Part shown: piece after piece, positions 33,471-42,466 of the stretch
Layout: every line of letters begins with the position of its first letter
Numbering within the stretch: position 1 is the first letter of the stretch
DNA from: Halorussus gelatinilyticus
GTDB lineage: Archaea > Halobacteriota > Halobacteria > Halobacteriales > Haladaptataceae
Direction: 5' to 3'
Length of the DNA stretch: 64,000 bases
Assembly: GCF_023238445.1 (NCBI RefSeq)
Contig: NZ_CP096658.1
Coordinates: 1,736,001 to 1,800,000 of the forward strand
Program-made: the position numbers and the translations under genes
Notes under the pieces: generated by a model
The model's database searches: none
What the model was told of the DNA's origin: nothing
What the model saw: the letters and a program-made list of their open reading frames with translations, nothing else

Positions 33471-34586
33471 ATGAGCGAGAAATTCGGCGACGAGAAGACG
33501 CGCCGACGATTCCTCAAGGGCGGTGCCGTGGTCGGAGCGACTGCGCTGGCGGGGTGTACGGGCGGCGGTGGGAGTCAGGAGACGACGACGCAGGGCTCGT
33601 CGTACTCGGTGTCCATCGAACCGGTCGGGAAGGTCACGTTCGAGAGCGTCCCGAAGACGTGGATCGCCAACAACGGCAGTTGGGCCGACATGGGTATCGC
33701 GCTCGGTCTCGACGCACCGAAGGGCGTCTGGCTCCCGAGTCGCTACCACACGCACTACTACGACGAGATTCCCGGCGTGAGCGTGGACGGCAGTTCCATC
33801 CAGAAGCTCTGGGGCGACGGCGGCGTCGGCAAAGAGCAGTTCTACGCGCTCAACGCCGACGTCCACGTCGCGGACCCGAACTTCCTGCTGAACCGCGGGA
33901 AGTGGGACCAGTCGGACATCGACGAGATAAGCACGCAGGTCGGCCCCTTCTTCGGCAACAGCATCTTCTCGCGGAGCTACCCGTGGCACAACTACCGCTA
34001 CTACACCCTCTACGAGGCCTTCGGGAAGCTCTCGAAAGTGTTCCAGCGCGAGGCCCGCTTCGAGGCGTTCTCGACGCTCCACGACGAGTTCCAGTCGAAG
34101 CTCTCGTCGGTCGTCCCGTCGAAGGGCGAGCGACCCTCGGCCGCCGTCGTCTGGGGGAGCGGCGACAACCCCGAGAAGTTCTACCCCTACGTCATCGACG
34201 AGGGAACGAGCTTCAAGCATCTGCGAGACCTGAAGGTCGAGGACGCGCTCGCCAACACCGACGTGAAGAACTTCCACGAGAGTCGCGGCGCTATCGACTT
34301 CGAGACCCTGCTGAAGGTAGACCCCCAGACGCTGCTGATTCGCGGACAGGAGGGCAAGACCCGCAAGCAGTTCCGGAACACGGTCGTCAAGTTCATGGAA
34401 AACCACAGCGTGGCCAGCGAACTCACCGCGGTCAAGAACGGCGACGTGTACCGCGCCGGCCCCCTCTATCAGGGTCCCATCACGAACCTCGTCGTCACCG
34501 ACCGCCTCGGGCGGACGCTCTACGGCGGCGACGAGCGACTGTTCGACCCGCAACGCGTCGCCGACATCGTGAACGGTGACTTCTGA
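33471..34586 (+). CDS. Siderophore/iron ABC transporter binding lipoprotein, second paralogue
   Basis: A 371-residue protein with the signal TRRRFLKGGAVVGATALAGC, then SSYSVSIEPVGKVTFESVPK and a binding domain that parallels the first paralogue step by step (NGSWADMGIALGL, FSRSYPWHNYRYYTLYEAFG, LYQGPITNLVVTDRLGR). The linker after the lipobox is shorter. It starts the gene run that continues with the flavoprotein, permease and ATPase at spacings of a few bases, so it is probably the binding protein of the intact transporter. Confidence 0.87.
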   Translation: MSEKFGDEKTRRRFLKGGAVVGATALAGCTGGGGSQETTTQGSSYSVSIEPVGKVTFESVPKTWIANNGSWADMGIALGLDAPKGVWLPSRYHTHYYDEIPGVSVDGSSIQKLWGDGGVGKEQFYALNADVHVADPNFLLNRGKWDQSDIDEISTQVGPFFGNSIFSRSYPWHNYRYYTLYEAFGKLSKVFQREARFEAFSTLHDEFQSKLSSVVPSKGERPSAAVVWGSGDNPEKFYPYVIDEGTSFKHLRDLKVEDALANTDVKNFHESRGAIDFETLLKVDPQTLLIRGQEGKTRKQFRNTVVKFMENHSVASELTAVKNGDVYRAGPLYQGPITNLVVTDRLGRTLYGGDERLFDPQRVADIVNGDF

Positions 34587-34588
34587 CG

Positions 34589-35611
34589 ATGTCGGACCGC
34601 GGGACAGACGACCGGGACGGGCCGGGTGAGGGCCGACCCGGTGAGAGCGACGCCCCGGCCGACGAGAGCGACGACCGGGCCGGCGCGACGGGCGACCCCG
34701 ACCGCTACGACGTGGCCGTCGTCGGGGGCGGGCCGGCCGGCTGTTCGGCGGCCGTGTTCGCCGCGCGGTACGGACTGGACGCCGTGCTGTTCGACCGCGG
34801 CCGGTCCTCGATTCGACAGTGCGCCTACCTGGAGAACTACCTCGGATTCCCCGCCGGCGTCGGCATCGAGACGTTCTACGAACTGATGCACGACCACGTC
34901 ACGACCGCGGGATGCGAACTGGTCGCCGACCTCGTGGCGTCGGTGACCCGCGAGGGAGACGGCGAGCGGTTCGTCGTGGAGACCGAGGGCGACCGTCGCG
35001 TCTCGGCGACCCGCGTCGTCGCGGCCACGCGCTACGACGGCGACTACCTCCGCGCGCTCGGCGACGGGACGCTGCTCGAGTCCGCCGCAGTGGAGGGCGA
35101 CGACGCCGAGGAGAGCGACGACGAAGCGCGCGAGCGTCTCGACCGCTCCGCCATCGATTCCGACGGGACGACGCCGATAGACGGTCTCTACGTCGCGTCG
35201 CCCTCCGACGAGGCGGACCGACAGGCCGTCGTCGCCGCGGGTCGCGGCGCGCGCGTCGGTCTCGCGGTCGTCCGCGACGCGCGGCGCGCGGCGGGCTACC
35301 CCGAGCCGGTCGCCGACCACTACGACTGGGTGCGCCGGGAGGCGGCCCGCGACGACGAGTGGGCCGACCGTAACCGGTGGCGCGAGTACTACGACGGCCG
35401 CCGCCCCGAGGACGCCGACGTGGACGACGCCCGGTGGGAGACGCTCCGTGAACGCGACATCGACCGGCGGTTCGGGACGTACCTCTCGGACGACGAGATA
35501 GCGGCGCGGACCGAGCGCGGCCAGCGTCGCCTGCTCGACCACATCGACGACGAACTCGTCGTCGAGCGCGCACGCGAAATCGAGTCCGACCCGGTGGAGG
35601 CGAGTCGATAA
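34589..35611 (+). CDS. FAD-dependent oxidoreductase in the siderophore operon
   Basis: A 340-residue protein. After a 40-residue acidic leader comes the FAD-binding Rossmann motif DVAVVGGGPAGCSAAVFAA and the segment CAYLENYLGFPAGVGIETFY, which resembles thioredoxin reductases. The redox CxxC of thioredoxin reductase is absent. A C-terminal domain of about 110 residues (REAARDDEWADRNRWREYYD ...) is Arg/Asp-rich and unfamiliar. It starts three bases after the binding-protein stop and ends three bases before the permease, so intracellular reduction or release of ferric siderophore is a reasonable guess. Confidence 0.75.
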   Translation: MSDRGTDDRDGPGEGRPGESDAPADESDDRAGATGDPDRYDVAVVGGGPAGCSAAVFAARYGLDAVLFDRGRSSIRQCAYLENYLGFPAGVGIETFYELMHDHVTTAGCELVADLVASVTREGDGERFVVETEGDRRVSATRVVAATRYDGDYLRALGDGTLLESAAVEGDDAEESDDEARERLDRSAIDSDGTTPIDGLYVASPSDEADRQAVVAAGRGARVGLAVVRDARRAAGYPEPVADHYDWVRREAARDDEWADRNRWREYYDGRRPEDADVDDARWETLRERDIDRRFGTYLSDDEIAARTERGQRRLLDHIDDELVVERAREIESDPVEASR

Positions 35612-35613
35612 CG

Positions 35614-36732
35614 ATGGCGAGCCAGAACGCCAACGAGTCGTCCACGGGGTCACGACGCGACGAAAAAGTGGCCGACTGGATGGACTCCTCGCTCGTCGTC
35701 CTGTGTGTCGCGAGCGTCGCCGTCACCGTCCTCGGCGGACTCGCCCAAGTGAGATTCGGCACGTACCCGATGAGTCTCGCCGAGGCGTGGCGGGCCGTCT
35801 TCAACCCCGAGGTCGTCCTGAACCCGGACGCGTGGAGGGCCTTCCTGCTCGGCGCCGAGGTGCCGGAGATGAACAGGCGGAGCCTCATCGTCTGGAACAT
35901 CCGGATGCCGCGGGTGTTCGTCGCCATCGCGGCGGGCATGTGTCTCGCGGTGTCGGGCGCCATCTTTCAGGCGGTGACGCGAAACGAACTCGCCAGCCCG
36001 TTCGTCCTCGGCGTGAGTTCGGGGGCCGGGTTCACCGTCCTGCTGACGCTGGTCGTGTTCAGCAGCCTCACGCCGTTCCTCCCGCTACTGGCGGCGCTCG
36101 GCGGGACGTTCGCCTTCCTGTTAGTGTACTTCATCGCGTGGAAGGACGGGACGAGCCCGGTCCGGCTCGTCCTCGCGGGCGTCATCGTCAACATGGTGTT
36201 CAGCTCGCTCCAGCGCGCGCTGTTCTTCTTCGCCGACGACTTGGGCACCGTCCAGTCGGCGATGGCGTGGATTACCGGCTCGCTGACGGGCGTCGGCTGG
36301 GAGCAGTTCCGCATCGCGGCCCTCCCGACGCTCCTCGTCGTCGCCTTCGCGCTGGCCGGGGCGCGACAGCTGAACCTCCTGTTGCTGGGCGAGCAGACGG
36401 CGAGCGCGCTCGGGATGCGCGTCGAGCGCGTCCGGTTCCTCCTGTCGGGAGTCGCCATCTTGGCGGCCAGCGCGGCCATCTCCGTCGCGGGAATCATCGG
36501 CTTCTTCGGGCTCGTCGTCCCCCACATCGTCCGTCTCACCGTCGGGAGCGACTATCGTCGGTTGCTCGTCGGCTGCGTGTTCGTCGGCCCGGCGTTGATG
36601 GTCGTCGCGGACGTCGGTGCTCGACTGGCGCTGAGTCCCGTCCAGATACCCGTCGGCGTCGTCACCGGCGTCATCGGCGGTCCGTACTTCCTCTACCTGA
36701 TGCGCAAGCAAGACCAGATGGGTGAGATATGA
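35614..36732 (+). CDS. FecCD/BtuC-type iron ABC transporter permease
   Basis: A 372-residue membrane protein of the FecCD family. About nine to ten hydrophobic helices begin near residue 28 (SSLVVLCVASVAVTVLGGLA). The family signatures RMPRVFVAIAAGMCLAVSGA and GIIGFFGLVVPHIVRL, the cytoplasmic loop that contacts the ATPase, are present. It forms a homodimeric channel for ferric siderophore. Its stop overlaps the ATPase start by four bases. Confidence 0.92.
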   Translation: MASQNANESSTGSRRDEKVADWMDSSLVVLCVASVAVTVLGGLAQVRFGTYPMSLAEAWRAVFNPEVVLNPDAWRAFLLGAEVPEMNRRSLIVWNIRMPRVFVAIAAGMCLAVSGAIFQAVTRNELASPFVLGVSSGAGFTVLLTLVVFSSLTPFLPLLAALGGTFAFLLVYFIAWKDGTSPVRLVLAGVIVNMVFSSLQRALFFFADDLGTVQSAMAWITGSLTGVGWEQFRIAALPTLLVVAFALAGARQLNLLLLGEQTASALGMRVERVRFLLSGVAILAASAAISVAGIIGFFGLVVPHIVRLTVGSDYRRLLVGCVFVGPALMVVADVGARLALSPVQIPVGVVTGVIGGPYFLYLMRKQDQMGEI

Positions 36733-37574
36733 TGAGCGGAGAACAGATACGCGAAGACCCCCCGACGACCGACCGAGCGAGTGCGAGCGAACTCGTCGGC
36801 GAGGAGTTAGCTATCGGCTACCCGACCACCGAGGAACCGGTCGTGGAGTGTCAGAACGTGGTCGTCCCGGCCGGAGAGGTGACGGCGCTCGTCGGCCCGA
36901 ACGGGAGCGGCAAGAGCACGCTCCTGAAGTCGATGGCCGACCAGCTCGACCCCGAGCGGGGCCGGGTTCTGCTCGACGGCGAGCAGGTTCAGTCGTTCGA
37001 TACGAAGGAACTCGCCACGCGGTTGGGCCTGCTCTCTCAGGAGAACGAGTCGCCGGGGTCGATTACGGTCGAGGACCTGGTGTATCACGGCCGGTACCCT
37101 CACCGCGGGTTCTTCGACTCGGTCAGCGACGAGGACCGCGCCGCGGTCGAGCGAGCCATCGAGTTGGCGGGCGTGGACCACCTCCGCGACGCCGAGGTCG
37201 GCAACCTCAGCGGCGGCCAGAAGCAACTCGCGTGGATAGCGATGGTCCTCGCGCAGGACACCGACGTCCTGTTGCTGGACGAACCGACGACCTACCTCGA
37301 CCTGCACCACCAACTCCGCGTCATGGAGGTCGTCCAGACGCTCAACCGCGAGGAGAACGTCACCGTCGGCGTCGTCCTGCACGACATCGGGCAGGCCGCG
37401 CGCTTCGCGGACAACCTCATCGCCATGAAGGACGGCGAGCCGTACGACTGGGGTCCGCCGAAGGACGTCGTGACCGAGGAGTTGCTGGCCGACGTGTTCC
37501 ACGTGGACGCGGACGTAGACAGCGAGAGCGACACCGGCCCGCACATCGCGCCCCACCGCGCGCTCGACGAGTGA
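36729..37574 (+). CDS. FecE/FhuC-type ABC transporter ATP-binding protein
   Basis: A 281-residue ATPase with Walker A GPNGSGKS, signature LSGGQKQ, Walker B VLLLDEPTTYLD and the H-loop region VVLHDIGQAA. A short acidic leader and a tail rich in Asp/Glu are haloarchaeal additions. It powers the FecCD permease and closes the siderophore-uptake operon. The ATG at 36729 overlaps the permease stop. Confidence 0.92.
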   Translation: MMSGEQIREDPPTTDRASASELVGEELAIGYPTTEEPVVECQNVVVPAGEVTALVGPNGSGKSTLLKSMADQLDPERGRVLLDGEQVQSFDTKELATRLGLLSQENESPGSITVEDLVYHGRYPHRGFFDSVSDEDRAAVERAIELAGVDHLRDAEVGNLSGGQKQLAWIAMVLAQDTDVLLLDEPTTYLDLHHQLRVMEVVQTLNREENVTVGVVLHDIGQAARFADNLIAMKDGEPYDWGPPKDVVTEELLADVFHVDADVDSESDTGPHIAPHRALDE

Positions 37575-37696
37575 GGGCCGTCGGCGAGGGGCCCTCGCCG
37601 TCGCTGGGGTGCCGCGGCCTAGCGCAATCGTCGGACTCGCTGTCACGCTCCGAGTGCGAGACGGTCGCGGAGAGTCGAACTGTCGTGTGAGAGGGC

Positions 37697-38188
37697 GTTT
37701 CGTCTGTTCTGCGTGTGGGAGGGAGTTCCGATTCGTCGGGGCCCACCGAGAGAGTGGGTTTCGTCCGCTCTCACCCGTCTCGCTGGTTCGCTTCCGGTCC
37801 GGAGAGAGGACGTTTCGTCTGTTCTTGGTAGCAGTTGGCGTGGTCGTGACGGGGAGAGAACTCGAACGTCGTTCCCGCGCCCGAGTAAGGGAGAGAAAGA
37901 GAGAGAAAGAGAGAGAGGGGGTTTCGTCTGTTCTTGGAGGGCGGGCCGGTCGCTCCGGTCGGACTGACGGACGGTGAGGAGATTTCGTCTGTTTTATTGC
38001 GAGGCCACCGAATGCTGGACTGTCGATGCCACTCGACGGCGTGTCGGTGACGGCGACCCGTCGATGCGATACGACGCCGACAGTTCGTCGGTGTGATGCG
38101 GCGAGGTCCACCCGGAGTGCGCCGGGGTCCGCCCGAAACGCAACGACGCCCCATCGGAACACACGGAGAGTACGTTTCGTCTGTTCTC
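37697..38188 (+). repeat. Six direct repeats of GTTTCGTCTGTTCT (ORB-like)
   Basis: Exact copies lie at 37697-37710, 37812-37825, 37921-37934 and 38175-38188. ATTTCGTCTGTTTT is at 37982-37995, and the weaker GTTTCGTCCGCTCT at 37758-37771. All are on the plus strand, pointing to the orc1 gene. Start-to-start distances are 61, 54, 109, 61 and 193 bases. Confidence 0.75.
37886..37920 (+). repeat. Purine-only GA tract inside the origin region
   Basis: Thirty-five consecutive purines, mainly GAGA and AAGAGAG, run up to the third exact ORB-like copy. Such tracts can form unusual helices or act as spacer near initiator sites. Confidence 0.5.
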
Positions 38189-38363
38189 GCGTTGAGATGT
38201 GGGGCGCTCGGTTCCGGAACGGCGATTCGAGGAGTAGTTTTAAGCCTTCGCATAGCGGAAAACCACATCTGACGGCTCTAACACCCATTATCAGACAAAC
38301 TTCTCACGAAATCTACTCCCTCTCGCCAACTTAAAGAAATCAAAACATACGAAACTCGAGAAC

Positions 38364-38386
38364 AACGGTTTTATATACTATCCGTT
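38364..38386 (+). promoter_or_regulatory. orc1 promoter inside an inverted repeat
   Basis: TTTATATACT (TATA box, about 28-36 bases before the ATG at 38406) is enclosed by AACGG on the left and CCGTT on the right. The arrangement suggests a factor, perhaps Orc1 itself, binding over the TATA box. Confidence 0.5.
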
Positions 38387-38405
38387 AGATCTCCGACCGA
38401 GAACA

Positions 38406-39605
38406 ATGGGCGGGCTGTTCAGCGACGTGACGGACACCATCTTCCTCGACAAGGAAGTCCTCGAAGAGGAGTACCAACCGGACGAGATACTCGAACGCGA
38501 AGAGGAGGTCGAGGAGTACAAGTCCGCGTTCAAAGACGTCCTCTTCGGTCGCAATCCCTCGAACGTGATGCTCTACGGGAAGGCGGGCGTAGGGAAGACC
38601 GCAGTCACGCGCTACGTTCTGGACGAGTTGCAGACCGAGACCGACCAGCGCGAGGCGGCCGACGACCTCTACGTCCACCGGCACAACTGCAACGGCGACA
38701 CGATGTTCAGCGCCGTCCGGACCCTCGTGAACGGACTGCTCCCCAAGGGGAGCGCGTCGTTCCCGAAAAAGGGTCTCTCGACGGCCGACGCGCTCGAAGA
38801 GTTCTACAGCCAACTCGACCGCCTCGGGGGGACACACCTCGTGGTCCTCGACGAAATCGACCACCTCCAAGACGCGAACGAACTGCTGTACGAACTCCCC
38901 CGCGCTCGCGCGAACGACCACATCGAAGCGGCGCGTATCGGCGTCATCGGCATCAGCAACAACTACACCTTCCGCCAGCGCCTCTCGGCGAAAGTACAGG
39001 ACGCGCTCAAGGAGGAGGAAATCTCGTTCTCGACCTACGACGCCAACGAGTTGCGCGCTATCCTCCACGACCGGGCCGAGAAGGCGCTCTCGGACGACAG
39101 TTACTCGAACAGCGCCATCGCCAAGGCCGCCGCGGTCGCGGGCCGCGACACCGGGAGCGCCCGACAGGCCATCGACCTCCTCCGGAAGGGCGCGGAGATC
39201 GCCGAGGGCAACGACGAACCGATGGTCGAGGACGACCACATCGGTCTCGCCCGCGAAGCCGTCAAGCGCGGTCGCTTACAGGACAAGATCGAAGACCAGT
39301 CGCTGCACGCCCGCCTCGTCCTCGAAGCGGTCGCGCAACTCGACCACGTCGGCGAGACGCCCGCCCGCTCGAAGGAGATAATGCAGATGTACCGGCGCGT
39401 CGCCGCCAAGCGTGCCGAGGAACCGCTGACGACGCTCAAGAGCATCCAGAACCACCTCAGCGACCTCTACATGCTCGGCTTCCTCCTCCGGCGCGAGGAG
39501 AACGAGGGCCGGAAAGGCGGGTCGTACCACGAGTACGACCTCGACATGGACCCCGACGTGGTGTTCGAGGTCTGCGACGAACTGGACGAAGAAGACGCGG
39601 TGTAG
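38406..39605 (+). CDS. orc1: Orc1/Cdc6 replication initiator
   Basis: A 399-residue AAA+ protein with Walker A GKAGVGKT (58-65), Walker B LVVLDEID (145-152), sensor-1 ISNNYTFRQRLSAKVQDAL and a C-terminal winged helix (ARSKEIMQMYRRVAAKRAEE ... GSYHEYDLDMD). It binds origin repeats and helps load MCM. The gene is intact and follows the candidate origin directly, in contrast to the frameshifted Orc-like gene at 28 kb. Haloarchaea have several orc genes, each usually paired with its own origin. Confidence 0.92.
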   Translation: MGGLFSDVTDTIFLDKEVLEEEYQPDEILEREEEVEEYKSAFKDVLFGRNPSNVMLYGKAGVGKTAVTRYVLDELQTETDQREAADDLYVHRHNCNGDTMFSAVRTLVNGLLPKGSASFPKKGLSTADALEEFYSQLDRLGGTHLVVLDEIDHLQDANELLYELPRARANDHIEAARIGVIGISNNYTFRQRLSAKVQDALKEEEISFSTYDANELRAILHDRAEKALSDDSYSNSAIAKAAAVAGRDTGSARQAIDLLRKGAEIAEGNDEPMVEDDHIGLAREAVKRGRLQDKIEDQSLHARLVLEAVAQLDHVGETPARSKEIMQMYRRVAAKRAEEPLTTLKSIQNHLSDLYMLGFLLRREENEGRKGGSYHEYDLDMDPDVVFEVCDELDEEDAV

Positions 39606-39758
39606 CGACTCCGCTCTTGTGAGGTCGAACGAGCGCTTGGAGAGTCGAGCGCGCGGACAGCGGGACCACACTGGGAGGGCCGAGGGGGTCAGCAGGTCGG
39701 ACAGGGGACCACGCTCGAAGGGCCGAAGACTGTCAACGCGTCCCTGCGAACTCCGTCA

Positions 39759-40580
39759 TTAGTCGATGTCGGCACGGACGAACGACAGGTAGCCGAGCGC
39801 GGGCGGGACGACCATCCACGTGAGCAGTACGCCGACCACGGTGGCACTGGCGACCGACCCGCTCGTCTCGAACGCGCCGCCGGGGAGGAGTCGGAGCGAC
39901 CGGAAGTACGCCTCGGTGGGACTCAGCGTGGTGAAGACTCGCCAGAGTCCGCCGGAGAGCTGAACGCCTAGCAGGAGATTCGCCGCCCCGGAGATAATCT
40001 GCGGGACGGTGACGGGCGAGAGACGCGACCACAGGAGCGTGAACACGAAGTACATCGCGACCGTGTTCGTCATCGCTCGCCCTCGGCTGTCGCTCGCGGC
40101 GGAGACGGCCACGCCGACGCCCACGTACGACCCCGCGAACAGGAGCGTCAGCCCACCGAACGTGGCGACCGCGTCGAGTCGCGGCCGGTCGAACAACTGC
40201 ATCGACGCGACCCCGGCGACGAGGAAGGCGAGACCGACCGCCACCGCGACGAGACCGAACCGGGAGACGTACTTGCCGAGCAGCACTTCGCCGCGTTCGA
40301 GCGGGTAGCCCAGCAGGAACCTGATCGTCCCGGAGTCGCGCTCGCCCGCGACGGCGAGGTAACTCGCGAGCAACGACACCAGCGGCACGAGCAGGAACCC
40401 GATGAACACCGTCAGTTGAATCGCCGTGTAGACCGTCTGGCCCTCGGTGAGCGCGACGCCGACGAAGATGACGCCGACGAAGAGGACGTACAGGCCGAGG
40501 ACTGCCCGCATCAGTCGGCCGCGTCGAACGTCCAACAGGTCCTGTCGGACGACGCTGACCACCGAGCCGAAGTCGGTCAC
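39759..40580 (-). CDS. ABC-2-type transporter permease
   Basis: A 273-residue membrane protein with a GTG start that overlaps the ATPase stop by four bases. It has six hydrophobic helices, including AVLGLYVLFVGVIFVGVALT and TIRFLLGYPLERGEVLLGKY, a typical cytoplasmic-loop sequence of NosY/ABC-2 permeases. It forms an exporter with the ATPase encoded just upstream. Substrate unknown. The gene is oriented toward orc1 and converges on it. Confidence 0.85.
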   Translation of the reverse strand: MTDFGSVVSVVRQDLLDVRRGRLMRAVLGLYVLFVGVIFVGVALTEGQTVYTAIQLTVFIGFLLVPLVSLLASYLAVAGERDSGTIRFLLGYPLERGEVLLGKYVSRFGLVAVAVGLAFLVAGVASMQLFDRPRLDAVATFGGLTLLFAGSYVGVGVAVSAASDSRGRAMTNTVAMYFVFTLLWSRLSPVTVPQIISGAANLLLGVQLSGGLWRVFTTLSPTEAYFRSLRLLPGGAFETSGSVASATVVGVLLTWMVVPPALGYLSFVRADID

Positions 40581-41536
40581 GCCGACACCTCCGGGTCGTC
40601 GGCTCGCGTCGTCGCAGTCGTCTCGCCGGCGTCTGCACCGCCCGTGAGCGCCGTGAACGTGTCTTCGAGGCTCCCCTCCTCGACCTCGAAGTCGGCGACG
40701 CCGACGGTTCGTTCGAGTGCCGCGACCGCCCGCCCCTTCGCACGAGGCGTCCGGCAGGAGAGGGTCACGCGGTCCCCCTCGACCGCCACGTCCGAGACGC
40801 CGTCGAGGTCCGCCAGCGCCTCCGGTCGAACCGGCGGGTCGGCGACGGTCGCCCGGACGACGGTGTCGTCGGTCCACCGCTCTCTGAGCGCGTCGATGTC
40901 GTCCACCGCCGCCATCTCTCCCGCCCGCATCACCCCTACGCGGTCGCTGACCGCCTCGACCTCCGGGAGGATGTGCGACGAGAAGAAGACGGTCGTCCCG
41001 TCGGCCGCCTCTTCGAGGACGACGTCCCGAATCTCCTGCATCCCGTTGGGGTCGAGACCGGACTGGGGTTCGTCGAGGACGAGCAGGTCCGGGTCGCCCG
41101 CGAGGGCGGTCGCCAGCGCCATGCGTTGGGCCATCCCGGTCGAGTAGCCGCCCGCGCGGCGGTCCCACGCGTCCGGGTCGAGACCGACCCGAGCGAGGAG
41201 TCGTTCGGGGTCGTCGTCGGCGTCCTTGATGCGAATCGCGGACGCGACGTGTTCTCGCCCGGTCAGTCGGTCGTAGACGCCGACGTTCTCGGGAAGGACG
41301 CCGGTCCGTGCGCGAAGGGCACGCGATTCCGTCTCCACGTCGTGACCGAGGATACTGGCGCTCCCCGAGGTGGGAGACATGTAGCCGAGCAGGACGTTGA
41401 TGGTGGTCGATTTCCCCGCCCCGTTCGGACCGAGGAAGCCGAAGACTTCGCCCTCTTCGACCGCGAACGACACCCCGTCCACGGCGGTCACGTCGCCGAA
41501 GCGTTTCGTCAGATTTCTCGTTTCCAGTACCGACAT
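40577..41536 (-). CDS. ABC-2-type transporter ATP-binding protein
   Basis: A 319-residue ATPase. The start at 41536 gives MSVLETRNLTKRFGDVTAVD; the upstream frame is not coding. Walker A GPNGAGKST, signature YSTGMAQR, a CcmA/NatA-like variant of LSGGQ, and Walker B LLVLDEPQSGLD are present. The C-terminal 90 residues (VVRATVADPPVRPEALADLD ...) form the extra domain common in drug or copper exporter ATPases. It is the first gene of a two-gene operon. Confidence 0.88.
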   Translation of the reverse strand: MSVLETRNLTKRFGDVTAVDGVSFAVEEGEVFGFLGPNGAGKSTTINVLLGYMSPTSGSASILGHDVETESRALRARTGVLPENVGVYDRLTGREHVASAIRIKDADDDPERLLARVGLDPDAWDRRAGGYSTGMAQRMALATALAGDPDLLVLDEPQSGLDPNGMQEIRDVVLEEAADGTTVFFSSHILPEVEAVSDRVGVMRAGEMAAVDDIDALRERWTDDTVVRATVADPPVRPEALADLDGVSDVAVEGDRVTLSCRTPRAKGRAVAALERTVGVADFEVEEGSLEDTFTALTGGADAGETTATTRADDPEVSA

Positions 41537-41763
41537 GCGAGTTCCGCTTTCCGAGTGACCACGATAAAGGGGGAACACCGTTTTCGACCCTGTATCAGCA
41601 GTAGCGCCCGATACACCCGTGATTTTGGCAGTCTGGCGCTTCTGGCGACCGGGGTCGGTCTCCGGCCGAGACGACCCGTAGCGGCCGGGTATTCGCGTAC
41701 AACGATATTCCGAGACCCTCGTTATCGGTGGATATAACAACCTAACGAGATGATATCGGGACA

Positions 41764-42441
41764 ATGAGCCGGAAATCGGCGTCGCTCCTCACCAAGACGC
41801 AGCGGCGACGCCTCGGGAACGACTTCGAGGACCTGAGCGAGAGCAAGAAACGGCGGGACCAGCAGCGCATCCGCGACCGACTGCGGGCCGGCACGTTCGA
41901 CTTTCGACTCCTCGCAGACCTTCCGGACCGACAGCTCGAACTGGCGTTCGACGACGCGTCGGACGAGGAGCTTCGGGCGGCCCTTTCCGACGCCTATCTC
42001 ACCATCGAGCGTGTCCGCGAGCTTCGAGCGTACGACCGCGACGAACTGATAGCGACCGCTCGCAGTCGCCGCGACGAGTACGCGGCGGACGGCGACGACT
42101 TGCGTTCCCTCGACGAACTCGAACTCCGGACCGAGACCGAAGTGCGAGACGCCGCCGAGACCGAGACCGAACAGCGCCTGACCGAGAGCCGTTGGACGAA
42201 GTACGCGAACGCCGTCATGGCTCTCGGCGCCGTGGGATTCGCGTTCAGCGCCGTGCTGTGGTCTCTCGACCAACTGTTCGGGACGAGCCTCTGGGCGGGA
42301 AACAACGCTCTCGTCGCGGCCGTCTTCGTTCTCGTCTTCTTGGGGCTGTCCGGGTGGACGCTCATCATGGGCGCGAACGTCCTGAAACACGACGTCAGCC
42401 CTTACGTCAGACGGCTGTTGGACGATAAACTGCTCTCGTAG
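41764..42441 (+). CDS. Haloarchaeal membrane protein with a helical cytoplasmic domain
   Basis: A 225-residue protein. Its N-terminal 140 residues are charged and helical (SLLTKTQRRRLGNDFEDLSE, then KKRRDQQRIRDRLRAGTFDF), a module I recognise at the N terminus of many haloarchaeal membrane proteins of unknown role. Two hydrophobic helices follow (YANAVMALGAVGFAFSAVLW and ALVAAVFVLVFLGLSGWTLI). The topology is probably N-in with a short cytoplasmic tail. It is divergent from the ABC-2 operon. Confidence 0.7.
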   Translation: MSRKSASLLTKTQRRRLGNDFEDLSESKKRRDQQRIRDRLRAGTFDFRLLADLPDRQLELAFDDASDEELRAALSDAYLTIERVRELRAYDRDELIATARSRRDEYAADGDDLRSLDELELRTETEVRDAAETETEQRLTESRWTKYANAVMALGAVGFAFSAVLWSLDQLFGTSLWAGNNALVAAVFVLVFLGLSGWTLIMGANVLKHDVSPYVRRLLDDKLLS

Positions 42442-42466
42442 CCGACCGCCAACTCTCGCCAGCGGG

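Larger units (their letters stand above)
37575..38405 (+). other. Candidate chromosomal replication origin next to orc1
   Basis: An 830-base gap without genes. It contains six same-strand copies of a 14-base motif (37697-38188), a 35-base purine-only tract, and an AT-rich zone of about 150 bases (38235-38400) directly before an intact orc1 gene. Repeats, AT-rich unwinding zone and adjacent initiator gene are the usual layout of archaeal origins. The motif GTTTCGTCTGTTCT is not the classical haloarchaeal oriC1 box that I remember, so it would belong to a different Orc specificity. Confidence 0.65.
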
